Source: JASJAR01 sp038530285
Lineage (GTDB): Bacteria; Pseudomonadota; Alphaproteobacteria; Rhodobacterales; Rhodobacteraceae
Direction: 5' to 3'
DNA: 64,000 nucleotides
Assembly (NCBI GenBank): GCA_038530285.1
Contig: JBCBCY010000005.1
Span: forward strand, 145,075-209,074
Of the stretch, positions 9,110-17,910 are shown in pieces. The translations under genes and the position numbers were made by a program. The notes below the pieces were generated by a model. That model did no database searches and had not been told where the DNA came from. It saw only the letters and a program-made list of their open reading frames with translations. Within the stretch, counting starts at the first letter, position 1, and each line of letters starts with the position of its first letter.

Positions 9110-10084
9110 TCAGGCGGCCTCTTTCACGCGCAGCCGGGGGTCGATCAGCAGATAAAGCAGATCGACCACTAGGTTCACGATCACGAAGAAAAATGCGATG
9201 ACCACAAGGTAGACGCCCATCACCGGGATATCGACGAAGCGGATCGAATCCAGAAACAACAGCCCCATACCGGGCCACTGAAAGACGCTTTCGGTCACGA
9301 TGGAAAAGGCGATCACGCCGCCAAACTGCAGCCCGATGATCGTGATCACCGGGATCATGGTGTTCGACAGGGCGTGCCGGTAGTGCAGGCTGCGGAAGGG
9401 GATGCCCCGGGCGGTCGCAAACCGGATGTAGTCGGACCGCATCACCTCCATCATCTCGGCGCGCACAAGCCGCATGGTCAGGGTCAGCTGGTACACCCCC
9501 AGGGTCACCGCCGGCAGGATCAGCCCGCGCAATCCATCAAGGGTCAGAAAGCTTGTGGTCCATCCCCCCAGATCGACCGTGCCGCCGCGCCCGAAGGTCG
9601 GCAACCAGCCCAGTTGGACCCCGAACAGAAAGATCAGGACGATGCCGATCACAAAGGTCGGGATCGACACGCCCACCAGCGTTGTAAGAAGGATCGGCTG
9701 GGTCATGACGCCATGGGGGTTCAGCGCGGTGTAGACCCCGGCCGGGATCCCCACGATCAGCGAGATGAAAAGCGCCGCGATGCCAAGCTCAAGGGTTGCG
9801 GGGATCCGGCTTGCGATCATCTCGGCCACCGGCTGGCGGGTGCGGTAGGAAAACCCGAAATCGCCCTGCAGCATGTCCGTGGTGAACCGGTAGAACTGCA
9901 CTACGAAGGGGTCGTTGAGCCCCAAATCCTCGCGCAGTTGTTCCTGGTCCTGAACCGAGGTTTCCACCCCGGTCATCTGGCTGATCGGGTCGCCCACATA
10001 GCGAAACAGCGAAAAGGCCAGAAAGGCGACGGCCAGCATCACAAAGACCGACTGAACCAGCCGTTTGAGAATGAAGTAAGCCAT
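9110..10084 (-). CDS. Peptide ABC transporter permease (DppB/OppB type)
   Basis: Second inner-membrane permease, 324 residues, with the typical DppB start (MAYFILKRLVQSVFVMLAVA) and a periplasmic segment with DPISQMTG and LREDLGLNDPFVVQFYRF. Several transmembrane helices follow, and the coupling loop is RSDYIRFATARGIPFRSLHYRHALSN. Substrate specificity comes mainly from the binding protein, not from this subunit. The gene follows the binding-protein gene after 26 bp and precedes the DppC-like gene by 1 bp. Confidence 0.92.
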   Translation of the reverse strand: MAYFILKRLVQSVFVMLAVAFLAFSLFRYVGDPISQMTGVETSVQDQEQLREDLGLNDPFVVQFYRFTTDMLQGDFGFSYRTRQPVAEMIASRIPATLELGIAALFISLIVGIPAGVYTALNPHGVMTQPILLTTLVGVSIPTFVIGIVLIFLFGVQLGWLPTFGRGGTVDLGGWTTSFLTLDGLRGLILPAVTLGVYQLTLTMRLVRAEMMEVMRSDYIRFATARGIPFRSLHYRHALSNTMIPVITIIGLQFGGVIAFSIVTESVFQWPGMGLLFLDSIRFVDIPVMGVYLVVIAFFFVIVNLVVDLLYLLIDPRLRVKEAA

Positions 10085-10110
10085 CGCCCCCCGGGGTCGT
10101 CAGATGAGGA

Positions 10111-11691
10111 TCAGTTGATCGTCACCCAGCGCAGCAAAAAGAAGTTGTCCGCCCGCTGCACAAGATCGACGCCGTCCTTGGCCGCCCAGATCAGGGGCTG
10201 GGTGTAAAGCGGGATATAGGCGACCTCCTCCTGGCTGATGGCGACGACCTCATCGATCATGGCCTGGCGCGCTGCGGGGTCGATTTCCTGCTGGATCATC
10301 GGCAGAAGTTCATCGACCCGCGGGTTCGAGAAGTTGCCGAAATTCCATGACCCAAGGCGCTTGTCGTCGTCCTGGGTGTGCTTGAGAAAGCGGATCGGGT
10401 GTTCCATGTCGAAGGTGCCCGGCGACCAGCCCAGAAGGTACATATCAAAGTCATCTTCGCGCAGCTGGGGCCAATAATCGCGCACCGGCCCGGTGCTGAG
10501 TTCGGCATCAAGGCCGACGGCGGCAAACATCGACGCGGCCGCACGGCAGAGCGCTTCATCGTTGATGTAACGGTCATTCGGACATTTCAGCCCGAAAGAA
10601 AACCCGTCGGGATAGCCCGCCTCTGCCAAAAGCGCCCGGGCGCGGTCGGGGTCATAGCCCAGCCGGTCGGTGTTGGCGTCCGAATAGCCCGAAATCCCGG
10701 CCGGCACGAGTTGCGAAGCCGGTTCGATCTTGCCGCGAAACAGCACCCGGTCGATCGCGTCGATGTCGATGGCATGGGCTGCAGCCTGGCGCACGCGCAC
10801 GTCCTGGAACGGGTTCACGCCATCAAGGTCGGTGGAATACAAAAGGCTGTCGTGCTCATGGCCAAAGCCGAACATGATCACCCGTGTCTCTTCGCCTTCA
10901 AGAACGCGGTAGCCATCGCGCCCTTCGACCTCGGCGGCATCCTGCAGCGGGATCGGCTGGATGAAATCGATATCGCCGGACAGCAAAGCCGCCAGCCCGG
11001 TGGCCGCGTTGCCGATGGGCGAAAAGACCGCTTCGGTCACGTTATGCTCAACCTCGCCCCACCAGTTGGGGTTGGGGACAAGCACAGTTTCCACACCGGG
11101 ATTGCGGCTTGCCAGCATGAAGGGGCCCGTGCCGTTGGTGTTCATGGTGGCGAAATTCTCGGCGTCGCGCGCGGGCAAGGCGGCTTCGTTCGCTTCGGCC
11201 CAATCCTTGTCGAGGATCATGAAGTTGGCAATGGAATCGGGAAACAGCGGGTTCGGCGCCGTGGTGACAAAATCGACCGTGAACGGGTCGACGACACGCA
11301 CATCAGACACCGGCGCAAACCACGACCGCACATCGGCAGCTTCGTTTGAGGCGCGCTGGTAGGAAAACAGCACATCTTCGGCGTCAAACGCCGCCCCGTC
11401 GGCAAAGGTCACGCCCTGGCGCAGATTGAACCGCCAGCCGTTTTCACCCTCCAGCGGTTCCCAGCTTTCGGCAAGGGAGCCTTCGATCGCCATGTCGCGG
11501 TTGCGGCGCACAAGACCTTCGTAGACGTTGTTGAGAAACGACAGAACCGGGGCGGAATTGACCGCATGGGGGTCCATTGTCTGCGGGTCGGTCGTGGACG
11601 CCCAGCGAAACGTCTCAGCGGTCGCAGCACCTGCGCCCAGAATGACACCCCCTGCAAGCAGGGTCGTGCACCAAAATTTTGTCTGTGTCAT
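10111..11691 (-). CDS. Peptide ABC transporter substrate-binding protein
   Basis: Periplasmic family 5 solute-binding protein (DppA/OppA group) that captures the substrate for the two permeases. The 526-residue precursor has a signal peptide (FWCTTLLAGGVILGAGAATA) followed by ETFRWASTTDPQTMDPHAVN, the usual opening strand of the family. The family block LAESWEPLEGENGWRFNLRQGVTFADG lies near residue 70. There is no lipobox, so it is soluble rather than lipid-anchored. Members bind di- and oligopeptides, but also nickel, opines or haem, so the ligand is open. Two ATP-grasp-like genes lie upstream on the same strand after a 133-bp gap that may hold a promoter. Confidence 0.9.
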   Translation of the reverse strand: MTQTKFWCTTLLAGGVILGAGAATAETFRWASTTDPQTMDPHAVNSAPVLSFLNNVYEGLVRRNRDMAIEGSLAESWEPLEGENGWRFNLRQGVTFADGAAFDAEDVLFSYQRASNEAADVRSWFAPVSDVRVVDPFTVDFVTTAPNPLFPDSIANFMILDKDWAEANEAALPARDAENFATMNTNGTGPFMLASRNPGVETVLVPNPNWWGEVEHNVTEAVFSPIGNAATGLAALLSGDIDFIQPIPLQDAAEVEGRDGYRVLEGEETRVIMFGFGHEHDSLLYSTDLDGVNPFQDVRVRQAAAHAIDIDAIDRVLFRGKIEPASQLVPAGISGYSDANTDRLGYDPDRARALLAEAGYPDGFSFGLKCPNDRYINDEALCRAAASMFAAVGLDAELSTGPVRDYWPQLREDDFDMYLLGWSPGTFDMEHPIRFLKHTQDDDKRLGSWNFGNFSNPRVDELLPMIQQEIDPAARQAMIDEVVAISQEEVAYIPLYTQPLIWAAKDGVDLVQRADNFFLLRWVTIN

Positions 11692-11824
11692 GGAAGTGTC
11701 CTCATTGGGAGCCTGTTGGTCTTGGGCAAGTAACGCCCCTTGTCGAAGGGGAGGTCAACCCGCAGCCCCCTCAATTTATCGTACCATGTTCGATGGACCC
11801 TGCCCCGGCCCGGCTTAGCCTCGC

Positions 11825-13009
11825 TCACCCCTCGGCGCGCATCATCTCGCTCAGGGTGTGGCTGCGCGCCGCGGCTTCCTCGCGGTCGAGGCCCAGAACG
11901 AACCCCGTCCAGGGCGATTTGCCCTCCGCGGCGGGCAGAAGCGCACCATCCAAAAGCCGCGTCGGCACGAACCAGCCGTCCCGCACCGGCCCCTCAAGCC
12001 GTGCCAGAACCTCAGCCAAGGGCAAGTCACAGGCGCCCGCGACCAGCTGACTGACGCGCAATGCGCGCCCCTGAACGGCCGCGCGATGGAGCAGGACCTG
12101 AGAGGTCGATGCGTTCACGCGGAAGTTCGGATCAAAGGCGATCAAGCGGCCGTCTGTGGTCACGCCGACATCAAGTGCTGCAATCCCGCGGTAGCCCATT
12201 GCGCGGGCGGCCTCACCGGCGGCAAGAACGAGCTTTTCACCTGCCAGTGGAAGGGCGCGGTCGGGGTCGATGACACTGCCGTCCTGTTGGCCCGGCGCGG
12301 CAAAGGTCTGTTCGGCCGCCCCGAGATAATACGTAGTGTCATCCGAACACCCGATATGGGCGCACCAGCAGGTCACCACGTCCATCGCCTCTTCCGCGAT
12401 CAGATCATCCGCCGCCCCAAGGGTTGCAAACCAGTCGAGCGCGTCGCTGATCTGCTGGGAGGTTTCGCAATAGCGAACCGTATATCCCCAACCGGTGACC
12501 ACGTCTCCGCCGGCCTTCAGATAGACCGGTGCGCGCAGCCCGGCCGGGTCGGCGATGGTCTGGCGCGGCGCAAGATGGTCGGTGCCAACCAGATCGGACA
12601 TGCGCGCCTTCGCGTTCAGCCGGTACCAAAGCGCGGTCGGGACGACGGGCGCGTCTTCGGGGTAAAGGCCCGCCGGCTGGGGATAGGGCGCGATAAACCT
12701 ATAGCCCTCGCGCAAAAGGGTGTTTGCGGCCGCGACCGCTTCCTCCTCGGTCCGGTAAAGGCGCATATCTTCCTTGATGAGCAAACCCGCATCGGTCAGA
12801 AAAGACAGGATTTCCGGAGTGACGGTGGCGGCATGGCGCAGACAAGGCTGGCGCCCGAAAAGGCCCATGAAAAGGCCGGTGACGGCATCAAGGTTCAGCC
12901 GCGAATATCCCAAAAGCCGCGTGGTCTGCAGATCGGTCCGCGCCATCCAGGCCCCATCGGGAGGGTAAAGTGCGGCCTCGGGCACGTCGGGGATCAGGCG
13001 CCGCGTCAC
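11825..13009 (-). CDS. Putative ATP-grasp ligase (first of a pair)
   Basis: I do not recognise a named family, but the 394-residue protein has the features of an ATP-grasp enzyme. There is a central lysine-bearing strand PVYLKAGGDVVTGWGY near residue 175, an acidic segment LIAEEAMDVVTCWCAHIG, and a metal-binding end with ALDVGVTTDGRLIAFDPNFRVN (Asp and Asn ligands) near residue 300. ATP-grasp enzymes join a carboxylate to an amine, thiol or similar group through an acyl phosphate. No signal peptide is present. The gene starts within the stop of the second ATP-grasp-like gene (ATGA overlap), so the two are surely co-translated. The downstream neighbour is a peptide ABC importer. Confidence 0.65.
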   Translation of the reverse strand: MTRRLIPDVPEAALYPPDGAWMARTDLQTTRLLGYSRLNLDAVTGLFMGLFGRQPCLRHAATVTPEILSFLTDAGLLIKEDMRLYRTEEEAVAAANTLLREGYRFIAPYPQPAGLYPEDAPVVPTALWYRLNAKARMSDLVGTDHLAPRQTIADPAGLRAPVYLKAGGDVVTGWGYTVRYCETSQQISDALDWFATLGAADDLIAEEAMDVVTCWCAHIGCSDDTTYYLGAAEQTFAAPGQQDGSVIDPDRALPLAGEKLVLAAGEAARAMGYRGIAALDVGVTTDGRLIAFDPNFRVNASTSQVLLHRAAVQGRALRVSQLVAGACDLPLAEVLARLEGPVRDGWFVPTRLLDGALLPAAEGKSPWTGFVLGLDREEAAARSHTLSEMMRAEG

Positions 13010-13878
13010 TTCAGGAAATCCTCGATCCCGCCGGCGAGATGGCGCAGGCGCGGCGAGTTGGGGTCCCCATGAAAAAAGGGCGTCTTGTTGATGTCCAGAA
13101 CGATCGCCTGGTTGTCATGGACCACATAGTCGATCTTGCCGAAATCTATGTTGCAGGCCGCGCGAGCGCGCTCCAACTCAGGAGGGATGTCATCAAAGAA
13201 CTCGTGTCCCACCATTGTCCCGGTCTTGACCATCGGGTCGTGCGAAATCAGGCGCCAGCTGTAACCCTTGGTGCCCAGAAACATCCAGCCACGCAGGCAG
13301 TAGTGGGGCCCGTCGCGTTCGGGCATGAACCGTTCCACCAAAAGGTCGGGCCGGTGCCAGACCCAATCTGGCACGTCGCGGACATGATCCAGCAGTGGAT
13401 AGGTCGGCGGCACGAGACGTCTGGCCAATTTCCAGTTCAAGCGCGCGAGTTGATCGCGCGGCCATTCCATGATGTCAGCGACACAAGATTGCCGGGCGAC
13501 CCGCTCGGGTCCTCCGAAACTGTTGAGGTCGGTTTTGATCAGCACCGGACCGTCCCAATCGCTGTGTGGCGAGAGCTTCAGCTGGGAATACCCGCGCTTG
13601 CGAATATCGAGCGCGCGGCCATTCACAACGCGCGCATCCGCCGGTGGTTCAGGAAGCGCCGATTGATCAATCACGCTGACGTCATGGTGCATGAAGGCGA
13701 CATCGGCGTCGGCTGCGTAGTTTTGGCCGATGTCAACGCGGTGTCCCGCCGCCTGCCACAAGGGCTCCATCGCCTTTGCCACGGACTTTGGTTCGTGCCG
13801 CCCGGTCAGCGTGGATATCGAAATGTGTGCCAAATTCTTCTGAGGGAAAGTTGCCCTTCCCCGCCCCTGAAACGCCAT
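13006..13878 (-). CDS. Putative ATP-grasp-like protein (second of a pair)
   Basis: A 290-residue cytosolic protein whose C-terminal half looks like a small ATP-grasp fold. It contains PVLIKTDLNSFGGPERVA near residue 110, LLVERFMPERDG with a glutamate that could contact ATP, and the closing block IDYVVHDNQAIVLDINKTP, with Asp and Asn spaced as in the metal site. The N-terminal 100 residues include ISTLTGRHEPKSVAKAM and an alternating strand/helix pattern. It precedes and overlaps the other ATP-grasp-like gene, suggesting a two-enzyme unit acting on one product. The substrate is unknown. A short upstream start cannot be ruled out, because the first 15 residues are weakly conserved in character. 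Confidence 0.55.
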   Translation of the reverse strand: MAFQGRGRATFPQKNLAHISISTLTGRHEPKSVAKAMEPLWQAAGHRVDIGQNYAADADVAFMHHDVSVIDQSALPEPPADARVVNGRALDIRKRGYSQLKLSPHSDWDGPVLIKTDLNSFGGPERVARQSCVADIMEWPRDQLARLNWKLARRLVPPTYPLLDHVRDVPDWVWHRPDLLVERFMPERDGPHYCLRGWMFLGTKGYSWRLISHDPMVKTGTMVGHEFFDDIPPELERARAACNIDFGKIDYVVHDNQAIVLDINKTPFFHGDPNSPRLRHLAGGIEDFLK

Positions 13879-14207
13879 GACGCGAGCGGTCGTGCGCCTA
13901 GACCTGCCCCGCCATGCGGTGAAGCCTAGCGGTTCGGCGATGCAGGCGAAAGGTCACAGAAGAGATCTTCGCCGGCTTCAGCGGATGATGGCGCGCAGCG
14001 TCCGGCCCCTAAGGCCCCCGAGGCGCCTTGGGTTCTGTCGCACGGGGTCGCAGGTGACGCAGCACTCGTTCAAGCGATCCCTCCGGGTCGTTTGCCGGGT
14101 CAAGCCTCAGAATTTACGAAGCATTTTATCTGTTAAACCGCGGTTATGCGCCCCTCTGGTAGACCCCGGATCGTGAATTGAGTTAGATTGCTGGGGTAAG
14201 TGGGCCG
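13879..14207. other. Divergent intergenic region between ATP-grasp pair and GGDEF/EAL gene
   Basis: About 330 bp without a convincing gene. The left part is GC-rich. The last 100 bp become AT-richer (AATTTACGAAGCATTTTATC and TTGAGTTAGATTGC), as expected of a promoter for the rightward sensor gene. No clear operator, terminator or RNA structure is seen. Confidence 0.5.
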
Positions 14208-17200
14208 ATGCCTGACGACACTGCCGCGCGCGCAGCACTTGAAGGCGTCGCCGCGCCGATCGTGCACTTCGATGCGAAGGGCATGATCCTCGCGATCACC
14301 GATGCGGCCTGTCACCTGATCGGCGGCCCCGACGGGTGCGATCTGGTCGGAGGGAGCCTCTTCAGCCTGGTCGATGACACGACCCGGGCGAATATCACCG
14401 ACGCGGTCCAAACGCAGCTGGCACCGGGCGGCGTGGTCGAGCTGGCGGTTGGGCGTGCCGGGACCGGGCCATCGCCCCAGCGGCAGATGGCCACGCTTGC
14501 TCAATTGGCCGGGTGCCCGGCCGAGCCGGTTTTCCAGCTGCAATTTGCCATTGGGAGCATTGCGCGCAACGGCCCCGACGCCGAACGCGTCGCTTATAGC
14601 ACCGCAGCGGCAGGGATTGCAGTCTGGGAATACGACCTGGAAACGGACATCCTGCGCTGGGACGTCAGTTTTTCGCGTCTTTACGGCTATCCCGAAACAA
14701 TGCTGGCGGGGACCTACGACGATTGGCGCAAGCGGGTGCATGAAGACGATCTGATGCCGATGGAAGACGACTTCGCGGCCTCCATCAAGTCAGGCCAGCC
14801 GTTCGAAACCATCTTCAGAGTGCATCCAAAAAATGGGGGCGTTCGCACGCTCAAGGCCCATACGCAGTCGTTTTTCGATGACGATGGCGTGCCCAGCAAG
14901 GTCGTCGGGCTCAACTACGACATCACCCAGCAGGTGGATGCCCAGACGCGCGCATTGGAAAACGGACAGCTGTTGCGCCATGCTAACGACCGCCTCAACC
15001 GGTTGGCCGACAATTCACCCGGCGCCCTTTTCGAAGTGCGAGAAACGCCAGACGCGCCGCCCGAACTGACCTATTACAGTGCGCAGTTTGCCGAGATGTT
15101 GGGCGTGGCGGATGTTCAACATCCCATGCAATTGGAACGCTCCTTATCGCGGGTTCATCCCGACGATCTCGACGTTATCGCGCAGACCACCGCGGCCGCG
15201 CGCGCCGACACCTCAACCTATTCGCTTCGCTACCGGATTGACCATCCAGACCGCGGGGAACGATGGATTCTTGCCAAGGCAAAACCGGTTGTGCAGGACG
15301 ATGGTGCCATGCTCTGGCACGGGGTCTTGTTTGACATCACCGACTTCGAACGCTCCGAAGCCCGGGTCGCAGAAATGCTGCGCCAGACCAACGACCGTTT
15401 GAACAGGCTGGCCGACAGTGCCCCGGGCGCGCTTTTTGAATACCGCGAAGAGCCCGACGGCACGCCGAGTTTCCCGTACACAAGTGCCAAGTTTGCAGAG
15501 ATGTTTGGCCTCACGGATGGGCAAGACGTTCGCGACCCTGCAATGGTTTTTTCGATCATCCACCCCGACGACCTGCCGGAGGTGGTGGCAAAGGTTGATG
15601 CGTCGCGCGCCACAATGACAACCTATACCGTGCGCTACCGGATCGCTCATTCGTCGCTTGGGGAGCGTTGGATCTTGGCAACCTCAGAGCCCGTGGCGCA
15701 AGATGATGGGGCGATCATTTGGTATGGCTTCCTGTTCGACATCACCGAGCATCAACGCTCAGAAGACCGCGCGGCCGCGGCACTTGAAGAGCGAAACAAG
15801 CTCAATGCGCGGCTTTCAAAAATTGCCAAGATCGCACCCGTGGGCCTGTACGAAATGTGCCGGACACCAGATGGGAAAAGCCATTTCCCCTATTGCAACG
15901 ACCATTTTCTCGAACTGTCGGGTCTGACCCGCGAAGACATCCTGGTCGACGATACAAACGCCTTCAATACGATCGTCGAGGATGATCTTCCCGGCGTCCG
16001 CCATGCGCTCGACGTCAGTGCGAACACGCTGCAGCCCTTCGTGAAGCGGTTCCGCATCCGAAACCCCGCAGGTGGCATCAGCTGGATGAGCATCGTCGCG
16101 GACATCACCGAGGGCCAGGCTGGCGAAGTCACCTGGACCGGGGCGATGATCGACGTCAGCTCGGACGTGGCGCGCGAAGATGCCTTGCGCACAGCGCGCC
16201 GAAAGGCCGAGCACATTCAGGCCGAGAACGAATGGCAGGCCCTGCATGACGGACTCACAGGCCTGCCGAACCGGCGCTACTTTGATCGCACCTTCCACGA
16301 ACGCCTGACCGTGGCAAAGTCTGGTGGGGTTGCGGATGCCTTGCTGGTGCGCATCGACCTTGACCACTTCAAACACGTCAACGACATCCTTGGCCATGAG
16401 GCGGGCGATCACGTCCTGAAACGGGTGGCGGATGTCCTCAAATCATCTTTCAGAGCTGTGGATTTTCCCGCCCGGATCGGTGGCGACGAGTTTTCGGTCC
16501 TTATGGCACCGGGCACCAGCGAAGCGGACGCGCTGAACATTGTCGAACGCGCGCGCCAGACCTTGGCGGAACCCATGTATTACAATGATCGGCCCTGTCG
16601 GTTTGGATCCAGCTTCGGTCTTGCGGCAACCGATGATCTGGCGGATGTGGGCGACGAACTTCACCTTTATGCCGATGCAGCGCTCTACCGGGCCAAAACG
16701 CGCGGCCGCAACCGGGTTGAGACCTACACCCCGAGCCTTCACAAGGAACTGACGATCAACCGACGGATCGCGGAACAACTCCACATCGCGTTGGAAGAAG
16801 ATCAGTTTGAACCCTATTTTCAGCCGCAGTTTTATACAAAGACCGGCGCGCTTGCGGGCACGGAAGTGTTGTTGCGCTGGAACCATCCCACGGACGGTGT
16901 TCTGGCGCCGGGGGATTTCATGGCTGTCGCCGATCAAATCAAGGTCGTGGGGGACATCGACCGGGTCGTGATGGAAAAGTGCCGCGATGCAATCGAACGG
17001 TTCCGCGAAAAGGGCATCATCCTGCCCAAGGTCGGTCTGAACGTGTCGGCCAGTAGGATGCATGACCCGAACGTGATTGATTTGGCGCGCAGCATCGCGT
17101 CGCCGGACACGCGCATCGCTTTCGAATTGTTGGAATCAATTCTGGTGGAAGAGGAAAGCGACGTATTTCGTTTCCACCTTGATCAGATTCGCGACGCCGG

Positions 17201-17537
17201 GATCGAGATTGAGATCGATGATTTTGGATCGGGGCACGCGTCAATCCTGAGTGTGATGGAAAGTCAGGCGTCGGCGCTGAAGATCGACCAGCGCCTGATC
17301 AAACCGCTGAGCCATGACGAACGGGCGCGCTCGCTGGTCCGCGCCATTATCGAAATCGCCGATACCCTTGACATCAGCACGGTCGCAGAAGGGGTTGAAA
17401 CGAAGGAACATGTTGAGATTTTGCAAACGCTTGGGTGTGATGTCTTGCAAGGATATCTGTTTTCCAAGCCCTTGAACGAGGAGGCATTCGCGCGCTTTGT
17501 GGCCGGTCTTTCGGCGGCCTCGATACGCACGGCCTGA
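14208..17537 (+). CDS. Multi-PAS GGDEF-EAL c-di-GMP signalling protein
   Basis: A 1109-residue cytosolic sensor predicted to make and/or degrade cyclic di-GMP. It has about five PAS-type units up to residue 665. Two share an almost identical opening, RLNRLADNSPGALFE and RLNRLADSAPGALFE, which points to internal duplication. The diguanylate cyclase domain (about 680-835) has an intact RIGGDEFSVLM at 758 and an RxxD inhibitory site (RAVD) five residues before it. The EAL domain (about 845-1100) reads EVL at residue 886 but keeps the TVAEGVET region and the DDFGSGHASI metal motif, so phosphodiesterase activity is plausible. There are no membrane segments. It ends about 200 bp before pucB on the same strand. 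Ligands of the PAS units are not visible from sequence. Confidence 0.92.
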   Translation: MPDDTAARAALEGVAAPIVHFDAKGMILAITDAACHLIGGPDGCDLVGGSLFSLVDDTTRANITDAVQTQLAPGGVVELAVGRAGTGPSPQRQMATLAQLAGCPAEPVFQLQFAIGSIARNGPDAERVAYSTAAAGIAVWEYDLETDILRWDVSFSRLYGYPETMLAGTYDDWRKRVHEDDLMPMEDDFAASIKSGQPFETIFRVHPKNGGVRTLKAHTQSFFDDDGVPSKVVGLNYDITQQVDAQTRALENGQLLRHANDRLNRLADNSPGALFEVRETPDAPPELTYYSAQFAEMLGVADVQHPMQLERSLSRVHPDDLDVIAQTTAAARADTSTYSLRYRIDHPDRGERWILAKAKPVVQDDGAMLWHGVLFDITDFERSEARVAEMLRQTNDRLNRLADSAPGALFEYREEPDGTPSFPYTSAKFAEMFGLTDGQDVRDPAMVFSIIHPDDLPEVVAKVDASRATMTTYTVRYRIAHSSLGERWILATSEPVAQDDGAIIWYGFLFDITEHQRSEDRAAAALEERNKLNARLSKIAKIAPVGLYEMCRTPDGKSHFPYCNDHFLELSGLTREDILVDDTNAFNTIVEDDLPGVRHALDVSANTLQPFVKRFRIRNPAGGISWMSIVADITEGQAGEVTWTGAMIDVSSDVAREDALRTARRKAEHIQAENEWQALHDGLTGLPNRRYFDRTFHERLTVAKSGGVADALLVRIDLDHFKHVNDILGHEAGDHVLKRVADVLKSSFRAVDFPARIGGDEFSVLMAPGTSEADALNIVERARQTLAEPMYYNDRPCRFGSSFGLAATDDLADVGDELHLYADAALYRAKTRGRNRVETYTPSLHKELTINRRIAEQLHIALEEDQFEPYFQPQFYTKTGALAGTEVLLRWNHPTDGVLAPGDFMAVADQIKVVGDIDRVVMEKCRDAIERFREKGIILPKVGLNVSASRMHDPNVIDLARSIASPDTRIAFELLESILVEEESDVFRFHLDQIRDAGIEIEIDDFGSGHASILSVMESQASALKIDQRLIKPLSHDERARSLVRAIIEIADTLDISTVAEGVETKEHVEILQTLGCDVLQGYLFSKPLNEEAFARFVAGLSAASIRTA

Positions 17538-17584
17538 CCTTTCATTCGCCGCCCCTGCAGCGTCCGGGACGACGATCTCAGAGG

Positions 17585-17602
17585 TGTCAACTTTAGTTTA
17601 CT
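17585..17602 (+). promoter_or_regulatory. Imperfect PpsR/CrtJ-type site upstream of pucB
   Basis: TGTCAACTTTAGTTTACT matches TGT-N12-ACA with one change (ACT for ACA). It sits 26 bp, centre to centre, from the perfect site, so a PpsR/CrtJ dimer pair could bind on nearly the same DNA face. PpsR represses photosynthesis genes under oxygen in purple bacteria; the assignment here is by motif only. Confidence 0.55.
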
Positions 17603-17610
17603 ATTGCTAT

Positions 17611-17628
17611 TGTCCACAAACATTGACA
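17611..17628 (+). promoter_or_regulatory. PpsR/CrtJ operator upstream of pucB
   Basis: TGTCCACAAACATTGACA is an exact TGT-N12-ACA palindrome, with the extended right half TGACA of the PpsR consensus. It contains TTGACA (17623-17628), a possible -35 element that a bound repressor would mask. It lies about 115 bp before the pucB start. A well-placed -10 hexamer is not obvious. Confidence 0.8.
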
Positions 17629-17743
17629 GTCTCAAAACATCGACCCATCGTATCAGATCGGTCGAAGGGTGCTTCTATGGGCCTCCCGACTGACGTCTGG
17701 TGATCCGTGATGCTCCCTAAAGCAACTAAGGAGGAGATCGGAT

Positions 17744-17899
17744 ATGTCCGACGATCCAGAGAAGGTTTGGCCAACCGGTCTGAACCTGAAAGAGGCGGAG
17801 GAAGTTCACAGCTACCTCATCGACGGCACCCGCGTGTTCGGGGCCATCGCGCTTCTGGCCCATATTCTTGTGGCGTTTTCAACGCCTTGGCTCGGCTGA
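17744..17899 (+). CDS. pucB: LH2 light-harvesting beta chain
   Basis: Beta polypeptide of the peripheral antenna in the intracytoplasmic membrane. The 51-residue product has a polar N-terminus ending in EEVHSYLIDGTRVF, one transmembrane helix and the end TPWLG. Key residues are the His in EEVH near the B800 site, Arg of GTRVF that hydrogen-bonds B800, and the His in LLAHILVAFS that ligates the B850-ring bacteriochlorophyll. A strong Shine-Dalgarno (AAGGAGGAG) sits 6-7 bp before the ATG. The gene is followed after 11 bp by pucA, the usual pucBA order, and is preceded by two PpsR-type operators. Confidence 0.95.
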   Translation: MSDDPEKVWPTGLNLKEAEEVHSYLIDGTRVFGAIALLAHILVAFSTPWLG

Positions 17900-17910
17900 G
17901 GGGGTAGAAA

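Noticed and set aside
17640..17660. A -10 hexamer for the TTGACA before pucB
   Set aside because: No TATAAT-like hexamer at 16-18 bp spacing; TATCAG at 17651 is 22 bp away.
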